46,986 nucleotides of DNA, from contig VXZK01000018.1 of NCBI GenBank assembly GCA_009845545.1, positions 1-46,986 on the forward strand, written 5' to 3'. Origin of the DNA: Candidatus Poribacteria bacterium. Its GTDB lineage: Bacteria > Poribacteria > WGA-4E > WGA-3G. A program made the translations under genes and the position numbers. This document shows, in pieces, positions 26,928 through 37,166 of the stretch (position 1 is the first letter of the stretch; each line of letters starts with the position of its first letter). Under the pieces are notes generated by a model, which had not been told where the DNA came from, searched no databases, and saw nothing but the letters and a program-made list of their open reading frames with translations.

Positions 26928-27635
26928 ATGGAACTGACTCCGCAAGAAATCCAACTGTTTCGCCACAATGGCTTCATCAAATTTCCGACCCAACTCTCTA
27001 CCGATCACGTAGCGGCATTAAAAACGGCGGCGTTGAAGGACATAGCGGAAGGCGTAGAACCTGTTGCACGTCAAGATGACAGAATTATCCGCATCTCCGC
27101 AATTTGGGAGCGCGGCGGTATCTTCCAAGAGACGATCACATGTGATGAAATTCTCAACCCATTGGAATCGCTATTGGGTTCGGATATAGAATTCGTGTTA
27201 AATCGCCACAATCATGTCTATCTCCGAGATGCGGGTTCAAGTCATTCGCTGGCGTTACATCGCGATGTCCGTCACTGGTCACGGACAATAGCGACTGTCT
27301 TGGTCTATTTGGAGGACACAAATTTAGAAAATGGTTGTACACGGGTTGTGCCTGGATCACACCACTTACCCGCTTTCGCTAATCTTCAAGATGAAACACT
27401 ACAAGAGATCGCTGCGAGTCAAGCGATTCCGTTACCGATGCCAGCAGGCGGTTTGCTCGCCATTGATAGCATGATAATCCATTCGGCAGGCATCAATCGG
27501 ACAGATAGCACGCGGATGAGTATGACGCTCGGTTATCATAGTGCGGATGAACTCACGTGGGAAGAAAATCCGCGGAGAGTGCTTGTCCGTGGCACGCGAC
27601 CGTATCGCGGTAACGACAAGCCAGGGGAATATTAG
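26928..27635 (+). CDS. Phytanoyl-CoA dioxygenase (PhyH) family protein
   Basis: ELTPQEIQLFRHNGFIKFPTQLS, LHRDVRHW (HxD), VYLEDTNLENGCTRVVPGSH, IHSAGINRTDSTRMSMTLGYH. Confidence 0.9.
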   Translation: MELTPQEIQLFRHNGFIKFPTQLSTDHVAALKTAALKDIAEGVEPVARQDDRIIRISAIWERGGIFQETITCDEILNPLESLLGSDIEFVLNRHNHVYLRDAGSSHSLALHRDVRHWSRTIATVLVYLEDTNLENGCTRVVPGSHHLPAFANLQDETLQEIAASQAIPLPMPAGGLLAIDSMIIHSAGINRTDSTRMSMTLGYHSADELTWEENPRRVLVRGTRPYRGNDKPGEY

Positions 27636-27744
27636 TATCCGGGCGAAATTTGTTCTGCTATTGAGATCGACTTGCAAGCAATACCTGAAAACCATTTTGG
27701 TAAGGGTTATTTTTATTATTTTTTCGGAAAAAAGTAATTTTTTC

Positions 27745-27773
27745 TTGACAAACATTAGCCGATGTGGTATACT
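27745..27773 (+). promoter_or_regulatory. Promoter TTGACA-N17-TATACT for the tRNA genes
   Basis: ttgaca 27745-27750; tatact 27768-27773; tRNA-Val starts 40 nt downstream. Confidence 0.8.
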
Positions 27774-27812
27774 TAATAACGTCCTTGAGGTGAGATGCTA
27801 TAATCTCATTTT

Positions 27813-27886
27813 GGGCGGGTAGCTCAGGTGGCTAGAGCGACAGCCTTACAAGCTGTAGGTCACAGGTTCAAGTCCTGTCCCGCCTA
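27813..27886 (+). tRNA. tRNA-Val (anticodon TAC)
   Basis: Cloverleaf GGGCGGG...ACAGC-CTTACAA-GCTGT...ACAGG-TTCAAGT-CCTGT-CCCGCCT-A. Confidence 0.95.
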
Positions 27887-27905
27887 CCTGTTAGGTGATC
27901 TTTAT

Positions 27906-27980
27906 GGGCTCGTGGCGCAGTTGGTTTAGCGCGCCTGCCTGTCACGCAGGAGGTCGCGGGTTCAAGTCCCGTCGGGCCCG
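27906..27980 (+). tRNA. tRNA-Asp (anticodon GTC)
   Basis: Cloverleaf GGGCTCG...CCTGC-CTGTCAC-GCAGG...GCGGG-TTCAAGT-CCCGT-CGGGCCC-G. Confidence 0.95.
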
Positions 27981-28000
27981 TTTTTATTATACCGAATTAG

Positions 28001-28034
28001 CCACAGGTTGTGTCTTACAATGCTGTGGTTTTTT
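28001..28034 (+). terminator. Rho-independent terminator after the tRNAs
   Basis: CCACAG...CTGTGG followed by TTTTTT. Confidence 0.65.
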
Positions 28035-28185
28035 CGTTACTGAACAACCTACCATAGTATTTATTCTCAGTATGCTATCTGTACCAACGAACCCAGCATG
28101 GAGATGTGAAGATGCAAACTGCAAGACAATCAGACACGTCCGCGCTTGCTGAATATAAACCCAAAAACGGAGGAATGACACTCTC

Positions 28186-29475
28186 GTGATTGATCTTAAA
28201 TTTATTCGCGAAAATACCGAAGACGTCCGCCAGATGTTAGCAGATCGGCATACGGAAGCTGATTTGGACCGGTTGGTAGCATTGGATACACGCTGGCGTG
28301 AGAATCTGACGCATACACAATCCCTTAAAGCACACCAAAACCGAGTCTCACAACAGATTGCTGAGCGCAAAAAGGCGAAACTGGATGCGACGGAGACTAT
28401 TGCCGAGATGCGGGAACTCTCCCAAAAAATCAAGGAACTCACTGCCGAAAACAACGATTCAAAAGCCGAGATAGACGCTATTCTACTGACGATTCCAAAT
28501 ATGCCCGAAGCAAGTACACCGGTTGGCACCTCTGAAGACGATAACATCGAAATTAAGACGTGGGGTGAATTGCCGAGTTTCGATTTTGAACTGAAACCGC
28601 ATTGGGAAATTGCTGAACAGTTGGATATCGTCGATTTTCAACGCGGTGCTAAGGTCGCGGGTAGCAACTTTGTGCTGTTCAAAGGCTTAGGGGCACGGTT
28701 AGAGCGCGCGCTGATTCAGTTCATGCTTGATTTGCACACAACACAGCACGGTTATACTGAAGTCTCTCCGCCGTTTCTCGCGAACCGTCCTACGATGACA
28801 GGGACAGGACAACTCCCGAAATTTGAGGCGGATATGTACCGCTGCGACAGGGACGAGGAAAATCGCGACAGCGATTTGTTCCTCATTCCAACAGCTGAAG
28901 TTCCTGTAACGAATCTGTTTGCAGGCGAGATCCTCTCCAGTGAAGATTTGCCTATCTATTACACTGCTTATACACCGTGTTTCCGGCGTGAAGCGGGTGC
29001 TTATGGCAAGGATACACGCGGTTTACAACGTATCCATCAATTTGATAAGGTAGAGATGGTGAAGTTTACGACCCCCGAAACCTCTTATACCGAACATGAA
29101 TCACTCTTAGCAAATGCCGAAAGCGTTTTGCAGGCGCTCGGGTTGCCGTATCGCGTTGTGCAACATTGCACAGTGGAACTCGGTTTCGCTGCAGCGAAAT
29201 GCTACGATATTGAGGTGTGGGCACCTGCGCGACAACGGTTTTTAGAGGTTTCTTCCTGTAGCAATTTTGAGGCGTTCCAAGCGCGTCGTGCGAATATCCG
29301 TTATCGTCCAGAAGCGGGGGCGAAACCGGAGTTCATCCATACGCTCAACGCGTCCGGTACTGCATTGCCACGCGTCGTCATTGCGCTCCTTGAAACGTAT
29401 CAGAACTCAGATGGCACAGTCCGTATACCTGCGGTGCTACAACCCTATATGGGTGGTCTGACGCAGATTGGATAA
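28186..29475 (+). CDS. serS: Seryl-tRNA synthetase
   Basis: [18 protein letters not shown] coiled-coil arm; motif 2 [27 protein letters not shown]; motif 3 [16 protein letters not shown]. Confidence 0.97.
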   Translation: MIDLKFIRENTEDVRQMLADRHTEADLDRLVALDTRWRENLTHTQSLKAHQNRVSQQIAERKKAKLDATETIAEMRELSQKIKELTAENNDSKAEIDAILLTIPNMPEASTPVGTSEDDNIEIKTWGELPSFDFELKPHWEIAEQLDIVDFQRGAKVAGSNFVLFKGLGARLERALIQFMLDLHTTQHGYTEVSPPFLANRPTMTGTGQLPKFEADMYRCDRDEENRDSDLFLIPTAEVPVTNLFAGEILSSEDLPIYYTAYTPCFRREAGAYGKDTRGLQRIHQFDKVEMVKFTTPETSYTEHESLLANAESVLQALGLPYRVVQHCTVELGFAAAKCYDIEVWAPARQRFLEVSSCSNFEAFQARRANIRYRPEAGAKPEFIHTLNASGTALPRVVIALLETYQNSDGTVRIPAVLQPYMGGLTQIG

Positions 29476-29550
29476 AATCAGATCATTCAATTTTCCATAG
29501 ACAATTTCCGAACTTGGGTTTGTAATCTATGCTTAACAAGGACGTTAAAC

Positions 29551-30534
29551 ATGGCAAGAAGTACCACTGACAAAATCAATACTGTCTTAACTCAAAACAC
29601 TTTTTGGTTCCAGACCAGAGCGTTTGCGGAAAAAAGCGAAGCAGATATTACTGCTCTAAAAGAAACCTTACTTGTTGTGAGAAATAATGTCCAAAACGAA
29701 GGCCTCAGCAAAAAGTTGATTGAAGATTTGATTCTGGAAAAGAAATATGGTTTCAAGGCTTTGCTGGCACTGACAGGGTTTTCTAATGAAACTTTTAAGA
29801 GGTTAATCACTTTTATCCGAATCATTGATGACAAGGAACTTTCAACACTCTCTTACAGAGATCATTGGCAAGAAGGTGTAGAATCAGGAAAATCTGGCAT
29901 ACAGGAATGGTCTAACTCAAAAATTGAGAAAAAGATCCGAGAGTGTCCGAATTTTAGAAAAGGGATTGTTAATCTTTTTTTTGAAGGATGTACTGTCCCC
30001 GTGCTTTCTGAAACACTTCCACTTTTCGAGCTAAAAAAATTAGGCGTTTCTAAGCTCAGTTTTGAGGTTGAGGCGATGATAGATACATTGATTCGCTATA
30101 AAGAGAAGGGTTCTTACTCTGGAAAGTCTCAGAATAACGCCGAAGTCATTATTCAAGAACTATTAGATAAGATGGAAATCAGTTTTGAAAAAAGTGTAGA
30201 TCTGAATAAGTTAAAGGAACATGCTCCGAATCAAAAGCGCACGATGGATTTTGTTATTCCTGACCGAGAGAACCCTAAAATTGTTATTGAGGCATCGTAC
30301 TTAATAACTACCTCCTCGGGACAAGGTGATAAAGCAAAAACGGAGGTAGCGGTGAGCCAACTTATTGCCAAACATTATCCGAATGTGCATTTTTGGGGAT
30401 TTGTTGATGGTATTGGGTGGTATGTCCGCAAAAAAGATTTGGAAAGGATAGTTGGTGCATTTGAGGATGTCTTTACTTTGAAGGAAACAGAGCTCAAACG
30501 CTTCAGCGAATTATTAACTGCCATTTTGAAATAG
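29551..30534 (+). CDS. Putative type II restriction endonuclease (PD-(D/E)xK-like)
   Basis: KRTMDFVIPDRENPKIVIEASYLITTSSGQGDKAKTEVAVSQLI...VHFWGFVDGIGWYVRKKDL, directly upstream of a DNA methyltransferase. Confidence 0.7.
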   Translation: MARSTTDKINTVLTQNTFWFQTRAFAEKSEADITALKETLLVVRNNVQNEGLSKKLIEDLILEKKYGFKALLALTGFSNETFKRLITFIRIIDDKELSTLSYRDHWQEGVESGKSGIQEWSNSKIEKKIRECPNFRKGIVNLFFEGCTVPVLSETLPLFELKKLGVSKLSFEVEAMIDTLIRYKEKGSYSGKSQNNAEVIIQELLDKMEISFEKSVDLNKLKEHAPNQKRTMDFVIPDRENPKIVIEASYLITTSSGQGDKAKTEVAVSQLIAKHYPNVHFWGFVDGIGWYVRKKDLERIVGAFEDVFTLKETELKRFSELLTAILK

Positions 30535-30575
30535 CGTTGTGTTGACAAACACTCGTGGATTGTTTAAGGTGCGTT

Positions 30576-31547
30576 ATGAAAAAATATATCAATAAAATCA
30601 TTCACGGCGATTGCATAGAAGTCATGCGGGAGATACCTTCAAACAGCATTGACGTTACATTTGCGGATCCGCCCTTCAATTTGAAAAAGAAGTACGGAAC
30701 TTACAAGGACGAAAAAGAGACAGACGATTATTTGAGTTGGTGTAGACAATGGATTATGGAGATGGTCAGAATTACGAAGCCGAGTGGCTCCATCTTTGTT
30801 CACAACATCCCAAAATGGTTAACCTTTTATACGAGTTTCTTAAACGAAGCCGCAGATTTTCGGCATTGGATCGCGTGGGACGCGCCAACTGCTCCAATGG
30901 GTAAGACCTTACAACCGTCGCACTACGGCATCTTGTTCTACGCGAAAAATCAACAGGAAAACAAATTTTATGAAATCCGCTATCCGCATAAACGGTGTCG
31001 AAAATGCGGGTATCTGTTGAAAGACTACGGTGGGAAAAAGAAGATTTTGCACCCGTTTGGTCCCCTCGTTTCTGATGTTTGGTCAGATATTCATCGCATT
31101 CGCCATAACAAACATAGAGATCCGCACCCTTGCCAACTCCCAATTCATCTCTTAGAACGTCTCATTTTGATGAGCACGGATGAAGGGGATATAATTTTAG
31201 ATCCGTTTATGGGGACCGGCACAACAGCCGTTGCGGCCGCAAGATTGGGCAGAAAAGTTATCGGTATAGACCTTGATCCGCAATATGTAGAAATTACACA
31301 AAGAAAACTGGAGCAAGAATCCGCAAACTCTAAGATCGGCGATATATGGGTGAGTTTTCACCGCGGCGAAATCATCACGATTGCTGATAAAGATTGGGAG
31401 CCGCTGAAGTCACATTTTGTGATTCCAGAAGACATGCGGCGTATTGATTTTGAAAAGATTAAAACCGGTAGCGCAGTAATAGCAACAACCCCTCAAACAT
31501 TACAACTTCACTTGGAAATCGAAGAAGAGGCATGCGATTGCTATTAA
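30576..31547 (+). CDS. Beta-class site-specific DNA methyltransferase (modification subunit)
   Basis: Motif IV ADPPFNLKKKYGTYKDEKE precedes motif I DPFMGTGTTAVAAARLGRKVIGIDLDPQYVEI; CRKCG motif in the central region. Confidence 0.9.
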   Translation: MKKYINKIIHGDCIEVMREIPSNSIDVTFADPPFNLKKKYGTYKDEKETDDYLSWCRQWIMEMVRITKPSGSIFVHNIPKWLTFYTSFLNEAADFRHWIAWDAPTAPMGKTLQPSHYGILFYAKNQQENKFYEIRYPHKRCRKCGYLLKDYGGKKKILHPFGPLVSDVWSDIHRIRHNKHRDPHPCQLPIHLLERLILMSTDEGDIILDPFMGTGTTAVAAARLGRKVIGIDLDPQYVEITQRKLEQESANSKIGDIWVSFHRGEIITIADKDWEPLKSHFVIPEDMRRIDFEKIKTGSAVIATTPQTLQLHLEIEEEACDCY

Positions 31548-31584
31548 TGCAAAGTTACAGCACAGCGGAGTGTGCCTACTACTT

Positions 31585-32658
31585 TTAAGATTTCATGCGC
31601 GGTCGAAGCACTTTTAGTTCTTTGAGAAGTACATCTCTTTTCTCTATGTCGTCCTGATTGAGTTGTTCAACGTCTTCAGCGTTTGTTTTCACCGTAAATC
31701 CGGCATCCTTGATCATCTCCACTGTCCGCGATGCCGTCGAACCTTCCGCATTTAGGTAGCCATCAATAAACATTGAATTTGCTGGATAGAGTGCCATCAC
31801 CTCCATACTTCTTAGGTGGTGTTCTCTACCTGCGGCGACCCTTATCTCTGCTCGTGGATTCAAGAATCGGTACAGACACAGGACTCGGAGACAATAATCT
31901 GGTGTCAGCGTTGGGGTTTCTGACAACTGCGTACCGGAGATCGGTAAGAAAAAGTTGACCGGAAGTGAGGCGACCTCAAGCTGACGGAGCGATTTGGCAA
32001 CCTGAATTAAGTCGTCTGTTCCTTCACCCATTCCTACGATTACACCTGAACAACAGGCGATCCCAACCGTTTGTGCGGCTTGTAGCGTCTCCATCCGATC
32101 CTGATACGTGTGCGTGCTACAGATATTTGGATAGTGGGCTTCGGAAGTATTCAGATTATGGTTTAACCTATCCAATCCCGCCGCTTTCAGGGTATGAGCG
32201 GATTCTATGTCAATTAGCCCTGCGGAGAGACATACCTCAATCGGATAGCGTGTCTTTACAGTGTGAATGAGTTCTGCGAGATGCGATACGCGTTTCGGCG
32301 AGGGGCCGCGTCCACTCATGACAATGCAGTAACGATACGCGCCTGATTCATAAGCGCGTTTTGCTTCTTCCAGAATCTCAGCATCGGGTTTTAAGGGATA
32401 AGCCTCAATGTCTGTCGTTGCTGAACTTGCCTGCGCGCAATAGCCACAATCCTCTGGGCAGTAGCCGTTTTGTGCGTTGTTGAGGATATGGAGTTGCACC
32501 TCGTTCTGGAAGTAAGTTTTGCGAACTTGGTATGCAGCATCCAATAGCGGAAGTAATTCCACGTCCGACCCAGCGAGTATCTTTTCACAACAGGCATCGG
32601 AGAGCAATTTGTCTTGGAGGCTGGTGGTTGTTAATTCATGATAAAATGTAGTCTTCAT
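31585..32658 (-). CDS. bioB: Biotin synthase
   Basis: Radical-SAM motif NAQNGYCPEDCGYCAQ, LNHNLNTSEAHYPNICSTHTYQDR, RVAAGREHHLRSMEVMAL. Confidence 0.95.
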   Translation of the reverse strand: MKTTFYHELTTTSLQDKLLSDACCEKILAGSDVELLPLLDAAYQVRKTYFQNEVQLHILNNAQNGYCPEDCGYCAQASSATTDIEAYPLKPDAEILEEAKRAYESGAYRYCIVMSGRGPSPKRVSHLAELIHTVKTRYPIEVCLSAGLIDIESAHTLKAAGLDRLNHNLNTSEAHYPNICSTHTYQDRMETLQAAQTVGIACCSGVIVGMGEGTDDLIQVAKSLRQLEVASLPVNFFLPISGTQLSETPTLTPDYCLRVLCLYRFLNPRAEIRVAAGREHHLRSMEVMALYPANSMFIDGYLNAEGSTASRTVEMIKDAGFTVKTNAEDVEQLNQDDIEKRDVLLKELKVLRPRMKS

Positions 32659-32733
32659 ATTTTTAACAATTGGGTTTCTGCTCCGATTTTTCAGGGTTTT
32701 CGATCGATGTCAACCACATTGATTACAATTAAA

Positions 32734-33552
32734 CTATTTAATATTCCATGCAATGTCAGTTGCATTAAAGACAGGTCCCTCGGTACAAACGCGTTGGTAT
32801 TCAATAGTGTTCATGTCAATATGGACAGGGCACACACAACCGAGACACACTCCCATTGCACACCCCATCCGATTTTCCATAGCGATTTGCGTTGGGACTT
32901 CAAAATCAGCGGTTATCTCTGCGACAGCGGAAAGCATCCCGTGTGGCCCGCATGCATAAACCGTTGGACTCTGCCAAGCGGTATTCTCAAGCAGGTCTGC
33001 GAGGATGTCAGTGACATACCCGTGATGCCCGATGCTTCCATCGTCCGTAGTTACATGTACTTCAATGTCAATTGCTTCTAAATCCTTGACACTCAAGAGT
33101 CGGGCATGATGCTGAGCCCCTACCAATCCGAGTGTGTGTATACCGTTTTTACGCAGTGCTACAGCCAGCAACATAAGTGAAGCGATTCCTGCACCGCCGC
33201 CAACGAGAATTGCGGGTTCGGGTTTGGTGGTAAAATCAAATGTATTGCCGAGCGGGCCCAACACCTGTATCGGTTCACCTTCCAGCATTTGCGACAATCG
33301 CTGCGTTCCTTCGCCGATAATCTGATAAAGCATCGTAATCTCGGGTCCGTCAACTGTATAGATTGTGAACGGGCGGCGGAGGAGCATACCGGTATCTTGT
33401 GAAATCATAACGTGGACGAACTGCCCCGGCCGTGCATGTTGCGCGATTTCGGGGCATTCACAACGCAATAGGTAGTGTGCTTCCGCTACCGCCTCGTTTG
33501 AGAGAATAACGGTATGGAGATCATAAGTGCTCGATAAACGGTCATTTGGCAT
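32734..33552 (-). CDS. pyrK: Dihydroorotate dehydrogenase electron-transfer subunit
   Basis: LLRRPFTIY, VGGGAGIASLMLLA, CGPHGMLSAV, iron-sulphur CAMGVCLGCVCP. Confidence 0.85.
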   Translation of the reverse strand: MPNDRLSSTYDLHTVILSNEAVAEAHYLLRCECPEIAQHARPGQFVHVMISQDTGMLLRRPFTIYTVDGPEITMLYQIIGEGTQRLSQMLEGEPIQVLGPLGNTFDFTTKPEPAILVGGGAGIASLMLLAVALRKNGIHTLGLVGAQHHARLLSVKDLEAIDIEVHVTTDDGSIGHHGYVTDILADLLENTAWQSPTVYACGPHGMLSAVAEITADFEVPTQIAMENRMGCAMGVCLGCVCPVHIDMNTIEYQRVCTEGPVFNATDIAWNIK

Positions 33553-33772
33553 AGCATATATGTTACCACGAAAAATTGGATGTGGCAAGGCTATTCTACG
33601 CCTGGGGGGCAAAATATGTTTTTTACTATCTTTTTAAGAATAGCGGTATCTATAAGAGTTGAAACAACATTCTGTTTCCGTCAGTTGACCCCCAACGGTT
33701 CTGACAGTAAAGAATTTATTTGCAATTTTTGGGAATTATGCTATGATTATGCCCCAAGGAGAATAAGATATA

Positions 33773-34717
33773 ATGAAAAATATATTGAAGTTCCGCAGTG
33801 ATCGACGTTTCAAAATTGTGCAATTTACCGATATTCATTGGCATAACGGTGAACCGCCCGACCAACAATCAGCAGCCCTGATGACACAAATCGCAGCAGT
33901 AGAATCCCCGGATTTAATTGTGTTGACGGGTGATATTTTGGCGGGTGGTGGATGCGATGATGCTGCCGATTCCCTCCGAGAGGTCGTTAAAATTGTAGAA
34001 GGATGCGGAATTCCGTGGGCAGCGGTTTTCGGCAACCATGATGACGAAGGCAGTGCCGATCGTCATGAGTTGATGGCAGTTATGCAAGATAGCAACCTGT
34101 CTCTCTCAGAACCAGGTCCCGAAGATATACCAGGCGTCGGTAATTACGTTTTACCCGTCCAAAATTCTGAAGAGGAAGTAGCTGCTGCAGTGCTTTATTT
34201 TCTGGATTCGGGTAGTTATGCGCCAACAGACATTGGCGGCTACGATTGGATTAGACGGGAGCAAATTGTATGGTATCTGCAAGAATCAGCAAAGTTCACC
34301 GCTGCAGCGGGGCATCCACTTCCTGCCCTTGCGTTTTTCCACATCCCAATTCCGGAATATGATGAGGTGTGGGATTTTCATACCTGCTACGGTGTGAAAT
34401 ATGAGAACGTTTGCGCGCCTCAGATTAATACCGGATTTTTTGCTGCGATGCACGAAGCGGGCGATGTGTTGGGAACCTTTGTTGGGCATGAACATATCAA
34501 CGATTTCTGGGGCGATCTACACGGTATCCGTCTCTGCTATGGTCGTGCGACTGGCTACAATACGTACGGCAGAGAAGGGTTTCCGCGCGGTGCACGTGTC
34601 ATTCAGTTACAGGAAGGGATGCGGCAATTTGAGACATGGCTCCATCTTGACGACGGTGTCATCATTCGTTCCCAACCCGAACATACACCGCTCCAACGAA
34701 CTTTTACTGAGGATTAA
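33773..34717 (+). CDS. Calcineurin-like metallophosphoesterase
   Basis: QFTDIHW, VLTGDILAGG, FGNHDDEGS, VGHEHINDF. Confidence 0.92.
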   Translation: MKNILKFRSDRRFKIVQFTDIHWHNGEPPDQQSAALMTQIAAVESPDLIVLTGDILAGGGCDDAADSLREVVKIVEGCGIPWAAVFGNHDDEGSADRHELMAVMQDSNLSLSEPGPEDIPGVGNYVLPVQNSEEEVAAAVLYFLDSGSYAPTDIGGYDWIRREQIVWYLQESAKFTAAAGHPLPALAFFHIPIPEYDEVWDFHTCYGVKYENVCAPQINTGFFAAMHEAGDVLGTFVGHEHINDFWGDLHGIRLCYGRATGYNTYGREGFPRGARVIQLQEGMRQFETWLHLDDGVIIRSQPEHTPLQRTFTED

Positions 34718-34768
34718 TAGGTTATATTGCGACTAATGATCAGATTCAACGAATTATAGGAGGGAATT

Positions 34769-35113
34769 GTGAGAGCAAATTCTCAAATCTCAGTTCGACA
34801 CGAAGGAAAAATCGCTATATTTGACATCACGGGGTACCTTACGGATGCGTCTGAAACTATTTTGAGTGACGCTTACGCTGACGTAGAGGTTCAAGCCGCC
34901 GAAAAAGTGCTACTTAACTTTGAACGACGCAGTTTCATTACAAGCAGTGGGTTCGGTGAGATTATCAGATTACTTTGGAAGATGCGGGAGAAGGGACAAG
35001 TTCTACGTGTCGCACACCCATCTACGCAGGTCCGTAATATTTTTAACACCATCGGTCTAACGCAAAGCATAGGTGTCTTTGAATCGGAAGCAGAGGCACT
35101 GGAAGACTTTTAA
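34769..35113 (+). CDS. STAS-domain protein (anti-sigma-factor antagonist-like)
   Basis: GKIAIFDITGYLTDASE, VLLNFERRSFITSSGFGEIIRLLWKMREKGQVLRVAHPSTQVRNIFNTIGL. Confidence 0.85.
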   Translation: MRANSQISVRHEGKIAIFDITGYLTDASETILSDAYADVEVQAAEKVLLNFERRSFITSSGFGEIIRLLWKMREKGQVLRVAHPSTQVRNIFNTIGLTQSIGVFESEAEALEDF

Positions 35114-35138
35114 CGCATTTTCCTGTTGACTGAAATTT

Positions 35139-37031
35139 TTATGGAAAAAGGGTGTACATATTCATATTCAAGACCACTCCGAGTAAACTCCAGAAGCTTC
35201 CGGCGAGGAACTGACCGAATACGAACCCCAAGAAAAGCGGTAACGCCCGGCGATAGGCTCGCACCCCACCCCCGGCGAAAAGTAATTGTTTAAAGAGCCA
35301 TCCCAAAAAGATTGAGAACCACATCCAACCGATAGCCCAACCGTTGCCGACAGCATAACCGACAGGATAAAACGGCCACCACAAAAACTGACGTTTCAGA
35401 AACGTCAGTACACCGGTAAACAAAAAACCGAATGCGATATGTTGAATAGCCGGTAAATTCGGTGCTCGTGGTGCTATAATCCAGCTTTGCAAACGGTTAA
35501 ATTCGCCAACGCCCCACCGTGCGAACCGGTATTCATAATAGAGTGCGACATGTCCGACAATCGAAACGATTGTCCCAACGACTGATGCGACAATAAGTGC
35601 CACAACCAACCGGTTTTCAAGCAATCGGAATTGTCTGCCGATTTTAAATGCCTCTAACTGATGTGGCATCGGATGGCATCGGTATCCATACGCAAGCCAA
35701 GACAGTAGGGTTGTGTTGGTTAGATTTTGCGCGCCTAACGGACGACTGCCTCCGAATAGTAACATAATCCTGTCTGGGTGCATATTGTGTAATTCATGTG
35801 TTGGGGGCCCGAGTTCCGCTCGCATACGTGTCATTGCGATGCATAACACCAAATAGATCCCGAAATAACCGAGCGCGACCCACGGTGAAAGCCCGGCGAA
35901 ATACCAGAATACCAGGACGAATGCCATACCGATTATCAACCCGAAAACCGCGAGTCGGTATAAGCCATCTTTTGACCTAAAGGAGAATACACCGGTAAGT
36001 ATCTCCCAAATCTGCCGCCGACTCGTGACGAGCGCGAGTGCACCGATTCCGAGCCATGCCCCGCCCCGTTGTTCGGTTTGTAAACCGATAGCCGTTGTCC
36101 ACCCTGTCGCGCTGAAAAAGACGCGCTGTGCCCCCCAAAACAGATAGAAGAACCACAAGGATAACGACAAATCCAGCGGCATGAGGTAGCCAAATCCTAT
36201 TGCAAACGGATAGATATAGATCGGCAAACGTCCCATTGCGTTCCACGGTCGGTCAGCAAAATAGAGTTGATATTTGATTTTGAGGGAAGGTATCACAGGA
36301 AAGAGATAGTTCAAGCCTGCCAGCATCTCTAATCCGAACGCGATGCCGAAACCGAGCCAAATGAGTTTATTCCGAAAAAGCGCGGATGTGTTGCCGAGCA
36401 GCTCAACAGGCAGCGTCGTTAAGGGGTAACTCAATTTCTCGTGGTCAATCCACTGCTTCCTTATGATAATATTGACACATAGCATCATAAACAGGAGAAC
36501 AATGACCAATCCGCTCCACGCCACGATGGGCCACAGCCACGCTTCCATGTACTGTTTCTGCCAAAATGTATCATCGCCTTCAAAATAGCCTTGCAGAATA
36601 CCGCGGTCGGTAATCGTTAACCATGTTGGCATGAATCGGAAGAAGAGGTCTGCCCACTCATTTTCAGGTGTTGCGAACCATCCGGCATTAGCAATCATCG
36701 GTACTAATTGTCGAACGATGTCGTGTCCTGCGAGTGCGGTCGCCACGGATACCATTATATAGGTCAGTGCGAGTTCGCGCGATGTCGGTGCGAAACCTTT
36801 GAATACCTTTTTGAGGAGCGGGGTAATGAGCGCCAAAAGAAAGAACGTAAAAAGCACAGTGGGAAAAATCGAAAAATCGGTAAGTTCCCACACGACACGA
36901 TTTTCTGCGGAAATAATCCAATAACAGGTGAGAATAATAAGGATTGAACCGAAGACGAGTGTCCCGAAAAGAAAACGGAGTGTTGAGGATTTTTGGTTAC
37001 TCTCAGTCGTACTTTGTGCTTTGTGCTGCAT
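35139..37031 (-). CDS. DUF6785-like multi-pass membrane protein (paralogue of 18828..20837)
   Basis: RKQWIDHEKLSYPL, FATPENEWADLFFRFMPTWLTITD, many TM helices. Confidence 0.7.
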   Translation of the reverse strand: MQHKAQSTTESNQKSSTLRFLFGTLVFGSILIILTCYWIISAENRVVWELTDFSIFPTVLFTFFLLALITPLLKKVFKGFAPTSRELALTYIMVSVATALAGHDIVRQLVPMIANAGWFATPENEWADLFFRFMPTWLTITDRGILQGYFEGDDTFWQKQYMEAWLWPIVAWSGLVIVLLFMMLCVNIIIRKQWIDHEKLSYPLTTLPVELLGNTSALFRNKLIWLGFGIAFGLEMLAGLNYLFPVIPSLKIKYQLYFADRPWNAMGRLPIYIYPFAIGFGYLMPLDLSLSLWFFYLFWGAQRVFFSATGWTTAIGLQTEQRGGAWLGIGALALVTSRRQIWEILTGVFSFRSKDGLYRLAVFGLIIGMAFVLVFWYFAGLSPWVALGYFGIYLVLCIAMTRMRAELGPPTHELHNMHPDRIMLLFGGSRPLGAQNLTNTTLLSWLAYGYRCHPMPHQLEAFKIGRQFRLLENRLVVALIVASVVGTIVSIVGHVALYYEYRFARWGVGEFNRLQSWIIAPRAPNLPAIQHIAFGFLFTGVLTFLKRQFLWWPFYPVGYAVGNGWAIGWMWFSIFLGWLFKQLLFAGGGVRAYRRALPLFLGFVFGQFLAGSFWSLLGVVLNMNMYTLFP

Positions 37032-37102
37032 GGTTACAGTATACCATATCGGTTAGTGCTGAGGCAAGGATATGTACCTGCTTGCAGTGCGGAGCTTCGA
37101 GA

Positions 37103-37131
37103 TTGTCAACGCCACAGCTTTGTGGTATAAT
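37103..37131 (+). promoter_or_regulatory. Promoter TTGTCA-N17-TATAAT for the glycosyltransferase cluster
   Basis: ttgtca 37103-37108; tataat 37126-37131. Confidence 0.65.
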
Positions 37132-37166
37132 AAAGAACACTTTAACAGTACAGGCAAGGAAAAGTT

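Noticed and set aside
28035-28186. T-box or other riboswitch upstream of serS
   Set aside because: No recognisable T-box specifier/antiterminator motif; the hairpin at 28001-28034 fits a tRNA-operon terminator.
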